The translations under genes and the position numbers were made by a program. A stretch of 64,000 nt of DNA from Massilia sp. MS-15 (GTDB taxonomy: Bacteria > Pseudomonadota > Gammaproteobacteria > Burkholderiales > Burkholderiaceae_D): positions 124,001-188,000 of the forward strand of contig NZ_JAIWIA010000005.1 in assembly GCF_020176695.1 (NCBI RefSeq), written 5' to 3'. Position 1 is the stretch's first letter, and each line of letters begins with the position of its first letter. Positions 9,104 through 28,333 of the stretch are shown here, in pieces. The notes under the pieces were generated by a model that was given only the letters and a program-made list of their open reading frames with translations, searched no databases and was not told the origin of the DNA.

Positions 9104-9132
9104 TTGCCTGGTGCGCGCGTACCATGTATAAT
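9104..9132 (+). promoter_or_regulatory. Strong promoter of tRNA-Trp-secE-nusG
   Basis: TTGCCT (9104-9109), a 17-bp spacer and a perfect TATAAT (9127-9132), with the start expected near 9139, about 20 nt before tRNA-Trp. This is the best sigma-70 promoter in the window. Confidence 0.75.
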
Positions 9133-9157
9133 GCTGGATTCAGCGAGAAGTTTTCGT

Positions 9158-9233
9158 AGGGGTGTAGCTCAATTGGCAGAGCGTCGGTCTCCAAAACCGA
9201 AGGTCGCGGGTTCGATTCCCTCCGCCCCTGCCA
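9158..9233 (+). tRNA. tRNA-Trp (CCA)
   Basis: A 76-nt tRNA. The acceptor stem AGGGGTG pairs with CGCCCCT, including one T-G pair; discriminator is G and CCA is encoded. Anticodon CCA is at 9191-9193, and the T-loop reads GGTTCGATTCC. Confidence 0.97.
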
Positions 9234-9269
9234 CCGAATTCTGGTGCGCAGCACCGAAAGTAAAGAAGA

Positions 9270-9659
9270 ATGTCCAATCAATCCGTGCAAACTGTCAGCA
9301 CCTCGAATGACAAGTTCAAGGTCGCACTGGCGGTAGTTGCCACGATTGCAGGCGTTGTCGGGTTCTTTTACCTGAAAGGCCAGAACAAACCAGCCTTGGT
9401 CGCCGCCGGCGCCCTCGTGGCTGGTTTAGTTTTTGCTGTCCTGCTTTTGTGGACTTCGACCACCGGTCGTGATTTCCTGAGCTTCGCCAAGGAGTCGGTG
9501 CGCGAGACCAAGAAAGTCGTCTGGCCTACCCGTCGGGAAGCCACCCAGATCACCGGCATCGTGTTCGCCTTCGTGGTCGTCACCGCGATCTTCCTGTGGG
9601 GCACGGATAAGGTGTTGGAGTTCCTGTTGTACGACCTGGTCCTGGGATGGAAAAACTGA
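9270..9659 (+). CDS. secE: Preprotein translocase subunit SecE
   Basis: A 129-residue inner-membrane protein, the long three-helix form found in many proteobacteria. Two hydrophobic helices lie in the N-terminal half ([18 protein letters not shown] and [20 protein letters not shown]). The conserved amphipathic hinge [19 protein letters not shown] follows, then the essential last helix. SecE clamps the two halves of SecY in the protein-conducting channel. The gene lies 36 bp after tRNA-Trp and its stop overlaps the nusG start by one base (TGATG), as expected for the secE-nusG pair. Confidence 0.95.
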   Translation: MSNQSVQTVSTSNDKFKVALAVVATIAGVVGFFYLKGQNKPALVAAGALVAGLVFAVLLLWTSTTGRDFLSFAKESVRETKKVVWPTRREATQITGIVFAFVVVTAIFLWGTDKVLEFLLYDLVLGWKN

Positions 9660-10273
9660 TGAGCGATAACGTGCAAGACAACGCGCCGGGCAACGACCCG
9701 GCGCAAGACGCTGGTGCGGCTCCCGTGAGTGTCCCGGTCAGCAACAAGCGCTGGTACGTCGTCCACGTCTACTCCGGCATGGAAAAGAGCGTCATGCGCG
9801 CACTTACCGAGCGCATCGAGCGCGCCGGCATGCAGGAGCAGTTCGGCCGCATCCTGGTGCCGACCGAAGAAGTAGTCGAGATGCGTAACGGCACCAAGGC
9901 CGTTTCCGAGCGTCGTTTCTTCCCGGGCTATGTCCTGGTTGAGATGGAAATGACCGACGAGACCTGGCACCTGGTCAAGAACACCAGCAAGGTCACCGGC
10001 TTCATCGGTGGCAAGTCGAACAAGCCGACGCCGATCCCGGCGCGCGAGATCGACAAGATCATGCAGCAGGTCCAGGAAGGCGTCGAAAAGCCGCGTCCGA
10101 AAGTCCTGTATGAAGTGGGCGAGCAGGTCCGGATCAAGGAAGGCCCGTTCACCGACTTCAACGGCAACGTCGAAGAAGTCAACTACGAAAAATCGAAGGT
10201 GCGTGTCTCTGTCACCATCTTCGGCCGCGCAACTCCGGTGGAGCTGGAGTTCGGGCAGGTAGAAAAGGTGTAA
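9659..10273 (+). CDS. nusG: Transcription termination/antitermination factor NusG
   Basis: A protein of 204 residues from the ATG at 9659, which follows a GGATGG ribosome-binding site and overlaps the secE stop. An upstream ATG at 9647 would add four residues and is less likely. The NGN domain starts at about residue 30 ([15 protein letters not shown]) and contains [12 protein letters not shown]. The KOW domain is at about 150-190 ([21 protein letters not shown]). NusG binds RNA polymerase, promotes processive elongation and Rho termination, and links polymerase to ribosomal S10. The first 25 residues are a variable acidic extension, common in beta members. Confidence 0.96.
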   Translation: MSDNVQDNAPGNDPAQDAGAAPVSVPVSNKRWYVVHVYSGMEKSVMRALTERIERAGMQEQFGRILVPTEEVVEMRNGTKAVSERRFFPGYVLVEMEMTDETWHLVKNTSKVTGFIGGKSNKPTPIPAREIDKIMQQVQEGVEKPRPKVLYEVGEQVRIKEGPFTDFNGNVEEVNYEKSKVRVSVTIFGRATPVELEFGQVEKV

Positions 10274-10332
10274 AGCGCTTACATCGGAGCGTCGCAGCAG
10301 CAAGGCGGAATCCGGTAAGAGGAGCCCCGCCA

Positions 10333-10360
10333 GAGTAGTAGTGGTGGGGCGCTACTACTC
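10333..10360 (+). promoter_or_regulatory. Hairpin before rplK, candidate L1 autoregulatory site
   Basis: A perfect 9-bp stem (GAGTAGTAG / CTACTACTC) with a 10-nt G-rich loop, ending 10 nt before the AAGGAG ribosome-binding site of rplK. In E. coli, L1 represses the L11-L1 operon by binding the mRNA just upstream of rplK. Position and structure suit such an operator, but I cannot show that this fold mimics the L1 site of 23S rRNA. Confidence 0.4.
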
Positions 10361-10381
10361 AAACCAAATCAAGGAGCCATC

Positions 10382-10813
10382 ATGGCCAAGAAGATTATTG
10401 GTTTTATCAAGCTGCAAGTCGCAGCTGGTAAAGCAAACCCATCCCCACCGATCGGCCCAGCACTGGGTCAGCGCGGCCTGAACATCATGGAATTCTGCAA
10501 GGCGTTCAACGCCCAGACCCAGGGTTTCGAGCCGGGCATGCCGATTCCTGTCGTGATCACCGCGTTCGCCGACAAGTCCTTCACCTTCGTGATGAAGACC
10601 CCGCCGGCAACCTACCTGATCAAGAAAGCCGCTGGCATCACCAAGGGTTCGCCGAAGCCACATACCGACAAAGTCGGTACGCTGACCCGTGCCCAGGCTG
10701 AAGAAATCGCAAAAACCAAGCAGCCGGACCTGACCGCCGCCGACATGGACGCCGCAGTGCGTATCATCGCCGGCTCGGCACGTTCGATGGGCATCACGGT
10801 GGAGGGTGTGTAA
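10382..10813 (+). CDS. rplK: Large-subunit ribosomal protein L11
   Basis: A protein of 143 residues, standard for L11. The start reads [20 protein letters not shown], and [21 protein letters not shown] follows. The N-terminal half contacts translation factors at the stalk base; the C-terminal half binds the GTPase-associated region of 23S rRNA. A clear AAGGAG precedes the ATG. Its stop overlaps the rplA start by one base (TAATG), so the two proteins are made in balance by coupled translation. Confidence 0.98.
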   Translation: MAKKIIGFIKLQVAAGKANPSPPIGPALGQRGLNIMEFCKAFNAQTQGFEPGMPIPVVITAFADKSFTFVMKTPPATYLIKKAAGITKGSPKPHTDKVGTLTRAQAEEIAKTKQPDLTAADMDAAVRIIAGSARSMGITVEGV

Positions 10814-11511
10814 TGGCTAAGCTGTCCAAGCGCGTTAAAGCAATGAAAGAAAAAGTGGACCGTAACAAGGTCTACGCGTTCGACAACGCTGTGTCGATCG
10901 TCAAGGAATTCGCCACCGCCAAGTTCAACGAGTCGATCGATGTCGCCGTTCAACTGGGCGTGGACCCGAAGAAGTCGGACCAGGTCGTCCGCGGCTCCGT
11001 CGTGCTGCCAGCTGGCACCGGCAAGACCGTGCGCGTCGCTGTCTTCGCATCGGGCGACAAGGCTGAAGCTGCCAAGGCAGCTGGCGCCGACATCGTCGGC
11101 ATGGAAGACCTGGCAGAGCGCGTCAAGGCCGGCGACATGCCGTTCGACATCGTGATCGCTTCGCCTGACACCATGCGTATCGTCGGTACCCTGGGCCAGA
11201 TCCTGGGCCCGCGCGGCCTGATGCCGAACCCGAAAGTCGGAACCGTGACCCCGGACGTCGCTACCGCCGTCAAGAACGCCAAGGCAGGTCAGGTCCAGTA
11301 CCGTACCGACAAGGCTGGTATCGTCCACGCCACCATCGGCCGCAAGTCGTTCTCGGACGAAGATCTGAAGACCAACCTGGTCGCGCTGATCGACGCCCTG
11401 AACAAGGCCAAGCCGGCAACCTCGAAGGGCGTGTACCTGCGCCGCGTCGCGCTGTCGTCGACCATGGGCGCTGGCGTCCGTGTCGATCACGCTTCGATCG
11501 CTGCTGCTTAA
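10813..11511 (+). CDS. rplA: Large-subunit ribosomal protein L1
   Basis: A protein of 232 residues, standard for L1, which builds the mobile L1 stalk that helps release E-site tRNA. The core stretch [20 protein letters not shown] is an unmistakable L1 signature. In enteric bacteria L1 also represses its own operon by binding the rplK leader; a hairpin at 10333-10360 is a possible target here. It starts on the last base of the rplK stop codon. Confidence 0.98.
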   Translation: MAKLSKRVKAMKEKVDRNKVYAFDNAVSIVKEFATAKFNESIDVAVQLGVDPKKSDQVVRGSVVLPAGTGKTVRVAVFASGDKAEAAKAAGADIVGMEDLAERVKAGDMPFDIVIASPDTMRIVGTLGQILGPRGLMPNPKVGTVTPDVATAVKNAKAGQVQYRTDKAGIVHATIGRKSFSDEDLKTNLVALIDALNKAKPATSKGVYLRRVALSSTMGAGVRVDHASIAAA

Positions 11512-11527
11512 TAGCACTGAATTAAGT

Positions 11528-11821
11528 CCCCGCTGAACATCGCGGGGCGCATCTTTGGGCTGTCGGGGCAACGTACCGCTCCGGCAGGCAATCAAAGACC
11601 GTTGGGCCGAAAGCGTCAACCAGGGGAAAGACCGCGCAGCGCTCTGTCCCCTCTGGCTGTAAGCCGGAGGTTAATAGACCACCCAACGCAGATGGTGTAC
11701 CCGAACAAGTTTTGTAGTCCACGCTGCGTGAGTTCATCCGCGTTAGATTGACTTCTTAACTTCGGACGCCGTGTTCGAACCGATGTGAACATGTTGTTCG
11801 CATCATTTAAGGAGATTGACC
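11528..11821 (+). ncRNA. rplJ leader region, probable L10 autoregulatory leader
   Basis: About 290 bases without an ORF lie between rplA and rplJ. The region opens with a CCCCGC / GCGGGG hairpin (11528-11547) followed by a weak T-run. Several G-rich and C-rich blocks that can pair follow, then an AAGGAG ribosome-binding site (11809-11814). In many bacteria this position holds the L10 leader, where the L10-(L12)4 complex binds its own mRNA and represses translation. I assign it by position and structured look; the kink-turn was not verified. Confidence 0.5.
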
Positions 11822-12346
11822 GTGGGTCTTAATCTGAATGACAAAAAGGCCGTCGTCGAAGAGGTAAGCGCGAAAGTTGCAACCGCGCAGACCATCGTCG
11901 TGGCTGAGTACCGTGGCATCCAGGTTGCTCACTTGACCAAACTCCGTGCAACCGCACGTGCCCAGGGCGTCTACCTGCGTGTTCTGAAGAACACGCTGGC
12001 TCGTCGCTCGGTTGAGGGTACGCAGTTTGCCGCGCTGGCTGATTCCATGACCGGTCCGCTGATCTACTCGATCTCGGACGACGCCGTTGCAGCAGCGAAA
12101 GTCATCAACGACTTCGCTAAAACCAACGACAAGCTGGTCGTGAAAGCTGGTAACTACGCTGGTAAGGCACTGGATGTCGCTGGCGTGACCGCGCTGGCAA
12201 GCATCCCGAGCCGTGAAGTCCTCATCGCCCAGCTGCTGGGCGTCATGCAGGCACCGGTGTCGGGCTTCGCACGAGTTCTGGCTGCAGTCGCAGCACAAAA
12301 AGGCGAAGGCGCCGCTGCTCCGGCAGCGGAAGCCGCCGAAGCGTAA
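11822..12346 (+). CDS. rplJ: Large-subunit ribosomal protein L10
   Basis: A protein of 174 residues from a GTG start, chosen because AAGGAG ends 7 nt before it. A TTG six bases upstream is in frame but too close to that site. The N terminus [18 protein letters not shown] and the block [20 protein letters not shown] are typical of beta L10. L10 forms the base of the stalk and holds dimers of L7/L12 on its C-terminal helix. It is followed by rplL 69 bp downstream. Confidence 0.97.
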   Translation: MGLNLNDKKAVVEEVSAKVATAQTIVVAEYRGIQVAHLTKLRATARAQGVYLRVLKNTLARRSVEGTQFAALADSMTGPLIYSISDDAVAAAKVINDFAKTNDKLVVKAGNYAGKALDVAGVTALASIPSREVLIAQLLGVMQAPVSGFARVLAAVAAQKGEGAAAPAAEAAEA

Positions 12347-12415
12347 TCGCTTCGCGTCTTTCTGTTCAAGTAGAACCAAACCTGTACTACACACACACAA
12401 TATTTGGAGTTTCAA

Positions 12416-12790
12416 ATGGCAATTAGCAAAGAAGAGTTCCTGGACGCAGTTGGCGCAATGTCGGTCATGGAACTGAACGACCTGGTCAAGGCTTTCGAAG
12501 AGAAGTTCGGCGTGTCGGCAGCTGCAATGGCAGCACCGGCAGCTGGCGGCGGCGCTGCTGCAGCTGCTGCTGAAGAGCAGACCGAGTTCAACGTTGTTCT
12601 GTCGGAAGTCGGCGCGAACAAGGTCGGCGTCATCAAGGCAGTCCGCGAAATCACCGGCCTGGGCCTGAAGGAAGCCAAGGACCTGGTCGACGGCGCACCG
12701 AAGACCGTGAAAGAAGCCCTGCCGAAAGCTGACGCTGAAGCCGCCAAGAAGAAGCTGGAAGAAGCTGGCGCCAAGGCCGAGCTGAAGTAA
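12416..12790 (+). CDS. rplL: Large-subunit ribosomal protein L7/L12
   Basis: A protein of 124 residues from the ATG at 12416, which follows TTGGAG. The N-terminal dimerisation domain ([20 protein letters not shown]) is joined by an Ala/Gly-rich hinge at about residues 38-53 to the C-terminal factor-binding domain ([20 protein letters not shown]). L7/L12 recruits and activates the translational GTPases. The length and hinge are normal. Confidence 0.98.
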   Translation: MAISKEEFLDAVGAMSVMELNDLVKAFEEKFGVSAAAMAAPAAGGGAAAAAAEEQTEFNVVLSEVGANKVGVIKAVREITGLGLKEAKDLVDGAPKTVKEALPKADAEAAKKKLEEAGAKAELK

Positions 12791-12801
12791 ACCATATGCA
12801 T

Positions 12802-12824
12802 TGGGCACTCATTCAGGGTGCCCA
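12802..12824 (+). other. Hairpin in the rplL-rpoB gap (possible attenuator or processing site)
   Basis: A 7-bp stem TGGGCAC / GTGCCCA with a 9-nt loop, 11 nt after rplL, and no T-run. In E. coli this gap holds a partial terminator and an RNase III site that lower rpoBC expression relative to ribosomal proteins. This hairpin may do the same. The remaining roughly 250 bases to rpoB show no gene or clear promoter. Confidence 0.4.
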
Positions 12825-13075
12825 GCGCGGGAGTCAAAGCTTGCGGAACCTGCCGAAAGGGAGGGGATGCGGCTTTGGCTCTTTTGTCGTCCCTGCGGCA
12901 AACACAAGCACTACCCTGCAGCACCCAGCAGCACCGGCTTCAGAAATATCGTAACACAGCAGTACGGCTGTCTTAATCACTTGGCGGGAAAGCAGAGGCT
13001 TCAGGCCTTGCGTGTGGTGTGACCACCACTGGCAATTCCTGAATTCTCATCCTTTCTGTCACTCACGGAGTGTCC

Positions 13076-17185
<4,110 letters not shown>

Positions 17186-17291
17186 GCAGGGCCAGCATGG
17201 CCGCCAGCCTTCGGGTTCGGCCTGCTGTCCTTGAAACGTCGCCCCGGCGCAGGCTGGGGCGCAAGCCCGGTGAAAAAGCCGGCACACTTGG

Positions 17292-17311
17292 ATCCCCGCC
17301 TGCGCGGGGAT
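17292..17311 (+). repeat. REP-like palindrome between rpoB and rpoC
   Basis: A perfect 8-bp stem ATCCCCGC / GCGGGGAT with a 4-nt loop, flanked by GG and GACG. Palindromes of this wording (GATCCCCGC...GCGGGGATGAC) are scattered between genes in many proteobacteria. It lies in the 223-bp rpoB-rpoC gap. No other copy was seen in this window. It lacks a T-run, so it is not a terminator by itself. Confidence 0.6.
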
Positions 17312-17408
17312 GACGCTTTCAAGGGAAGCAGCTCAGCAAGCACCGGCGAAAATCGGTGAGAAGCTGGCGGATGTAGTTAGTACAGAATTCAATCACCTGG
17401 AGTGATAC

Positions 17409-21656
<4,248 letters not shown>

Positions 21657-21680
21657 TCGCTGTAGCTAGCTGAAATGAAA

Positions 21681-21707
21681 ACGGCACCCCGAGGGTGCCG
21701 TTTTTTT
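21681..21707 (+). terminator. Intrinsic terminator of the rpoBC operon
   Basis: A perfect 9-bp stem ACGGCACCC / GGGTGCCGT with a CGA loop, followed by seven Ts. It begins 24 nt after the rpoC stop. Confidence 0.93.
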
Positions 21708-21747
21708 ATACTCGGCGTTCCAACAAACGTCAGCCAGATCCTCGATC

Positions 21748-21874
21748 TTGTACACCTCGGACAGCAAGATTGCCGACAAGCGCATCGAGGTGATCGTTCG
21801 CCAGATGCTGCTCGATGAAAGACCAGCAGAATGCTGCGGCATCGGTCGAGCAGCACCACGCCAAGGACGAATGA
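21748..21874 (+). pseudogene. Second, rearranged remnant of the rpoC 3' end
   Basis: Two blocks match rpoC. Block 1 (about 21748-21811) ends with 28 bases identical to rpoC 21162-21189. Block 2 (from 21814) has 22 bases identical to rpoC 21601-21622 and then runs to a TGA at 21872. About 400 bases of rpoC between the blocks are missing, and the join shifts the frame. In the rpoC frame block 2 reads [19 protein letters not shown], against [19 protein letters not shown] in rpoC. Four codon differences within it are silent (Ala, Val, His, His). Even the DNA after the stop resembles the rpoC trailer and terminator. This is a broken piece of a diverged rpoC allele, not a gene. Confidence 0.85.
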
Positions 21875-21903
21875 TCGTCTGAGCCAGCTGATAGCTGAAA
21901 CAA

Positions 21904-21927
21904 AAACGGCACCCACGGGTGCCGTTT
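21904..21927 (-). terminator. Second, duplicated terminator; serves the convergent small gene
   Basis: A hairpin AAACGGCACCC / GGGTGCCGTTT, nearly the same as the rpoC terminator at 21681. On the plus strand only three Ts follow, while on the minus strand the stem is followed by TTTTTG. It lies 34 nt past the stop of the leftward gene at 21961-22356, so it now works best for that gene, though it is probably bidirectional. Confidence 0.7.
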
Positions 21928-21960
21928 CATTCTCCGAGCCGCCTGGGACAGCACCGCTTG

Positions 21961-22356
21961 CTATTTCGCCGGGCCGGCCCCCCCGGTGGCGGGGTGGGCA
22001 GGGACGGCATCTGGCTGAGTGACCAGAACCAGATCCAGTTCGCAGGCGGCCGTACAACGGGTGTAGGTTGCGGTGCAGGCTGCATTGCGTTCCATGCTGC
22101 GGCGCTGGGCAGCGAGTTGGTCGGTCCTGACCGACGCCTCCGACCATGCTGTCGGGATGTTGTCCGCCGTGCGGGCGAACGGGTTGATTTCCTCCAGCCG
22201 TGGCCGCTTGTCGAGCTGGGTCATCTTGGCCGCACGGCTCATGCACTTGCCCTGTTCAACAGTGCACATCGGCTTGCAGACCGCCGGATTGTGAATAGCC
22301 TGGGCCATGGGGGAGGCCAGCAGGCCAAGCAGGCCAAGCAGGATCAAACGGTTCAC
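21961..22356 (-). CDS. Small exported protein with twin CX3C motifs (paralogue A)
   Basis: A 131-residue protein. The GTG start follows AAAGGAAAG. An N-terminal signal peptide (NRLILLGLLGLLASPMAQA) predicts export. The mature part has six cysteines in mirrored spacing: C-x3-C-x6-C near its start and C-x6-C-x3-C about 50 residues later. Between them lie a charged helical stretch and the block NPFARTAD. The tail is Pro/Ala-rich. It shares this plan and many residues with the protein encoded at 22566-22925. I do not recognise the family. A helical hairpin held by disulfides in the periplasm is the likely fold. It is convergent with rpoC and its remnant. Confidence 0.65.
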   Translation of the reverse strand: MNRLILLGLLGLLASPMAQAIHNPAVCKPMCTVEQGKCMSRAAKMTQLDKRPRLEEINPFARTADNIPTAWSEASVRTDQLAAQRRSMERNAACTATYTRCTAACELDLVLVTQPDAVPAHPATGGAGPAK

Positions 22357-22565
22357 GTACTTTCCTTTCGCTGAGGATTCCGGGGCCGCACCCTGGTGGG
22401 CGAAACCGGCGCTGACCGATACAGGCATACCGATCCATTCTAGAGCGAGTCGCGGCCAACATGTCCGTTGTGGCCATCGGCAAGGACAAGTTATCCGTCC
22501 GGGGTAGGAACCGATGGGGCGAGGCGGCGTGCTGCACCCGTTTCGCGTACCGGCCGCGAGGCGGT

Positions 22566-22925
22566 TTATTTTGCCGGCGCTACCTGCTCGCTAGCAGGCG
22601 CGACTGCCGGCGTGCACGCGCTGGAGCAGCGCTTGAAGTTCGCCGTGCAGGCATCCAGGCGTTCCTGGTCGCGCCGCTGGCCCGCCAGGCGGTCGGTCGA
22701 ACGGGCCGAATCGGACCATGCCGCGCTGTTCCTGTCCGCGGTACGCGCGAACGGGTTCGTCTCTTCCAGCTTCGGCGCCTTGTCGAGTTCGCTCAGCTTG
22801 CTCGCACGGGCCGTGCATTGCTCCTTCTCGGCGGTGCATGCCGCTGTGCAGGCGGAGGGTTCCTGGGCGTGCGCCAGGGGAGCCAGAAGGCCGAGAAGGA
22901 CGATAAGCAGCACGGAAGGTTTCAC
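22566..22925 (-). CDS. Small exported protein with twin CX3C motifs (paralogue B)
   Basis: A 119-residue protein with a GTG start after AGGGAAA. The signal peptide (KPSVLLIVLLGLLAPLAHA) probably ends AHA. The mature part repeats the plan of the 21961-22356 product: CTAACTAEKEQC, then ELDKAPKLEETNPFARTADR, then CTANFKRCSSAC. About half the residues of the core are identical between the two, so they arose by tandem duplication. The 209-bp gap between them suggests separate transcription. Function unknown; a periplasmic, disulfide-stabilised helical hairpin is inferred. An in-frame upstream extension to 22997 has no signal-peptide logic and is rejected. Confidence 0.65.
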   Translation of the reverse strand: MKPSVLLIVLLGLLAPLAHAQEPSACTAACTAEKEQCTARASKLSELDKAPKLEETNPFARTADRNSAAWSDSARSTDRLAGQRRDQERLDACTANFKRCSSACTPAVAPASEQVAPAK

Positions 22926-23096
22926 GGAAATTTCCCTGTCGTTGACGAAGCAGACTGTAAATGGCCATGCGCGCGAAGGCGGCTTTGCTCCCGTCACCTC
23001 AATGCTTGCGGCCAGGAAAGCCCATTCTAATGCGACTTCCTGCTGCCAAGACCTGGCGCAGGCCGGGCCACCCCACTTTATCCACCGGGGATAGGT

Positions 23097-23489
23097 TCAG
23101 CGCTTTTCGGCGGCACAGCTTGCGCGTGCGCTGCGCCGATGCCAGCGCCAGCCCATCGCGAAACCAACGCACACGAGACCGAAGGCCGCATAGGCCTGGA
23201 CGTAGTAGCCTGGCCCGCGCTCCGCCACCAGGTGAGACGCGATGTCCACCGCATGGAGTTCCGCAAGGACCCCGATGAACCAGAGCGCGGCCGGGACAAA
23301 GCAGGCCGCTCCCAGCCAGGGTTTCAAACGCGCACCGACCAGGCACACGGTCGATGTCGCCAGCCCGACGACCCAGAACAGATCCGGCTCCGGCACCTTG
23401 TCGCTTACTTCAGCAAGCGCCGCACCGGGTAGCAGGCAGACGATGGCGAGCAGGAGTGCCGGAAATGAAAGGGAAGGAACTGCGACCAT
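23097..23489 (-). CDS. Hypothetical small inner-membrane protein
   Basis: A 130-residue protein from an ATG that follows AGGAG. It has four hydrophobic stretches: residues about 6-24 (signal-like), 36-52 (LFWVVGLATSTVCLVGA), 60-76 (LGAACFVPAALWFIGVL) and 100-115 (AAFGLVCVGFAMGW), with a basic C-terminal tail rich in Arg. I do not recognise a family. It is upstream of, and in the same direction as, the two small cysteine proteins, but a 171-bp gap makes an operon uncertain. Nothing shows its role. Confidence 0.5.
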   Translation of the reverse strand: MVAVPSLSFPALLLAIVCLLPGAALAEVSDKVPEPDLFWVVGLATSTVCLVGARLKPWLGAACFVPAALWFIGVLAELHAVDIASHLVAERGPGYYVQAYAAFGLVCVGFAMGWRWHRRSARASCAAEKR

Positions 23490-23758
23490 GCCGGCAAGCT
23501 CTCCTGGTCCAACTCGTTGGGGAATCGACACCGGCAGGCACTCCGCGCATCCCGCTACGCGCTTGCCAGCCTGCTTGTCCCGCCAATTCTTTCCTGGCCC
23601 GTCTTTTCCGGCACTGCGCCCGAGCAAGCTGAGCCAGGAAAACAGCGCGTCCCGCAGGAATTCCCCCCAGTTCCTGCCTAGCTCATCCGTACGCCCGTCC
23701 CCCGTAATGACTGCTATCATCCATTGTTGAGTTATCGGCTTTTCCACACCTTTCCCCC

Positions 23759-26545
<2,787 letters not shown>

Positions 26546-26602
26546 CTTTATTTCTATAAATCAGCACTATTCTTCCATCATCGATCCTCCGTCATCACCT
26601 CC

Positions 26603-27592
26603 GTGTCCCGTAAAAAGAACAGTCGCCAGTGGGCGCGCCTGCGAATCCTGTGTTCCGGCGGCCTGCACCTGATGACCCTGATCCCCGATGCGCTGGAACT
26701 GGTGCGCGAGCTGATTCCCAACAGCGCGTCCCAGCTGTTCCTGGTCGCGGAGCGGGCGCCGGAAGACATGCACGAAGCGAACGTGCTGGGCGTGCTGCCG
26801 CCGCCCAACGGCTACTTCTATGGCGACTCGGTCGATTTCGGCGTGCCGCCGGCGGAAGCGCGGGCGCGCGCCGCCCACGTGCTGGAAGCGCGCCTGGGCC
26901 CGGCATCGCACCCGCTCGGCACCCTGACCCTGCTGCGCGACGACGGCCCGCCCTTCGACGCGGACGACGAGGAAGACCTGGGCCGGGTCGCCAATTATTT
27001 TGATTACGCGCTGCGCAATGCGGCCGCCGCCGGCAACGGCCTGTCTGGCGTAATCGAGGACGAGGCCATGCTGCTGGCCACCACCAACGGCGACATCCTG
27101 TTCCTGAGCGATTCGGCCGATGCGCTGCTTGGCCAGCTGGCCTCGCAGGAACAGCAGGTGTTCGACCGCCGCACCCTGCCGCCGTTCTGCCTGCGCCTGG
27201 TGGAGTCGGTGGTGTACGGTGAACGCTATCCGTGGCGCCTGCCGGCCGGCACGCTGGAACTGGCGGGCGGCGTGCTGGAGGCGCGCGCCCAGTGGATGAG
27301 TGCCGGCTCCTACGACGCCATCCACAGCCGCACGGTCGGTGTGTTCCTGAAGTTCGTGGTGCCGATGCCGCTGCGGATCTGGCGCGCGCTGGGCAGCGTG
27401 GAGCTGTCGCCGCAGCAGATGGAAGTGGCGTTCTGGATGGGCCTGGGCGGCGGACGGGAAGCGGCGCGCTCGCGCATGGACGTCAGCGACGCCGTGCTGC
27501 GCGACTGCGTGAAGGCGGTCTACGAGAAGTTCGGCTGCACCTCCGAGGCCGGCCTGCTGGCCATCCTGCGGCCCGCCATCTCGCGCATGTAG
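26603..27592 (+). CDS. Helix-turn-helix protein, LuxR-like with a degenerate recognition region
   Basis: A 329-residue protein from a GTG start without an obvious ribosome-binding site. The last 60 residues ([21 protein letters not shown], then [25 protein letters not shown]) align with the LuxR/GerE DNA-binding domain. The usual Ser-x-x-Thr-Val-x-x-His of the recognition helix is not kept. About residues 140-240 could be a PAS-like sensor ([22 protein letters not shown]). It follows the hybrid kinase by 57 bp in the same direction and may be its output partner; this is inferred from position. Whether it binds DNA is open. Confidence 0.6.
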   Translation: MSRKKNSRQWARLRILCSGGLHLMTLIPDALELVRELIPNSASQLFLVAERAPEDMHEANVLGVLPPPNGYFYGDSVDFGVPPAEARARAAHVLEARLGPASHPLGTLTLLRDDGPPFDADDEEDLGRVANYFDYALRNAAAAGNGLSGVIEDEAMLLATTNGDILFLSDSADALLGQLASQEQQVFDRRTLPPFCLRLVESVVYGERYPWRLPAGTLELAGGVLEARAQWMSAGSYDAIHSRTVGVFLKFVVPMPLRIWRALGSVELSPQQMEVAFWMGLGGGREAARSRMDVSDAVLRDCVKAVYEKFGCTSEAGLLAILRPAISRM

Positions 27593-27762
27593 GGCGCCCG
27601 CCCGGACCTTCCCCCCACCCCAGGGGCTGGAATACAGACGTGTCGTTTTCTTATCATGCTGGTCGAGGCCGGCGTGCGGCCACCATGCGCTCCCCATCCG
27701 CCAGGATGGTCTACACTGGCATGGCTTTTCATTATTTCAACCGGATCCGAAGGAGACTTGTC

Positions 27763-28284
27763 ATGAACATTCGATGGATGTGCGCCGCCCTGCTGGGCGC
27801 TACCTGTGCCCTGGCCAACGCGGCGGACATGAAGGTCGCGATGAAGATGGCGACCGACAAGGGCGAGGGCGCCGACGTCGGCACCGTCACCATCAGCGAG
27901 ACCCGCCACGGCCTCGTGTTCACCCCGGCCCTCACCGGCCTGACGGCCGGCCTGCACGGCTTCCACGTGCACGAGAACGGCAGCTGCGCGCCAAACCAGA
28001 AGGATGGCAAGACGGTGCCCGCGGGCGCCGCCGGCGGCCACCTCGACCCGGCCAAGACCGGCAAGCACGGCCTGCCCTGGGGCGACGGCCACCTGGGCGA
28101 CCTGCCGGCGCTGACGGTGGACGACAAGGGCGCCGCCACCAACCCGGTACTGGCCCCGCGCCTGAAGCTGGCCGACGTCAAGGGCAAGGCCCTGATGGTG
28201 CACGTCGGCGGCGACAACCACGCCGACCATCCGGCGCCGCTGGGCGGCGGCGGCGCACGCATGGCCTGCGGCGTGATCCAGTAA
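27763..28284 (+). CDS. sodC: Periplasmic Cu,Zn superoxide dismutase
   Basis: A 173-residue enzyme with an N-terminal signal peptide ([20 protein letters not shown]). It converts superoxide to hydrogen peroxide and oxygen outside the cytoplasm. Metal ligands are visible: [11 protein letters not shown] (two Cu His), GGHLDP and [14 protein letters not shown] (bridging and Zn ligands, including Asp), and [13 protein letters not shown] (the last Cu His). The disulfide cysteines are in NGSC and MACGV. AAGGAG precedes the ATG. It stands alone between the LuxR-like gene and a shared terminator. Confidence 0.96.
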   Translation: MNIRWMCAALLGATCALANAADMKVAMKMATDKGEGADVGTVTISETRHGLVFTPALTGLTAGLHGFHVHENGSCAPNQKDGKTVPAGAAGGHLDPAKTGKHGLPWGDGHLGDLPALTVDDKGAATNPVLAPRLKLADVKGKALMVHVGGDNHADHPAPLGGGGARMACGVIQ

Positions 28285-28298
28285 GCAGCTGCGCCCGC

Positions 28299-28326
28299 GC
28301 GGGATGGCGCCAGGGCGCCATCCCGC
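28299..28326 (+). terminator. Hairpin shared by convergent sodC and marR-family genes
   Basis: A perfect 12-bp stem GCGGGATGGCGC / GCGCCATCCCGC with a 4-nt loop, filling the gap between the two stops. It is followed by ATCCTTCC, with no long T-run, so it is a strong hairpin but not a textbook terminator on either strand. Confidence 0.6.
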
Positions 28327-28333
28327 ATCCTTC

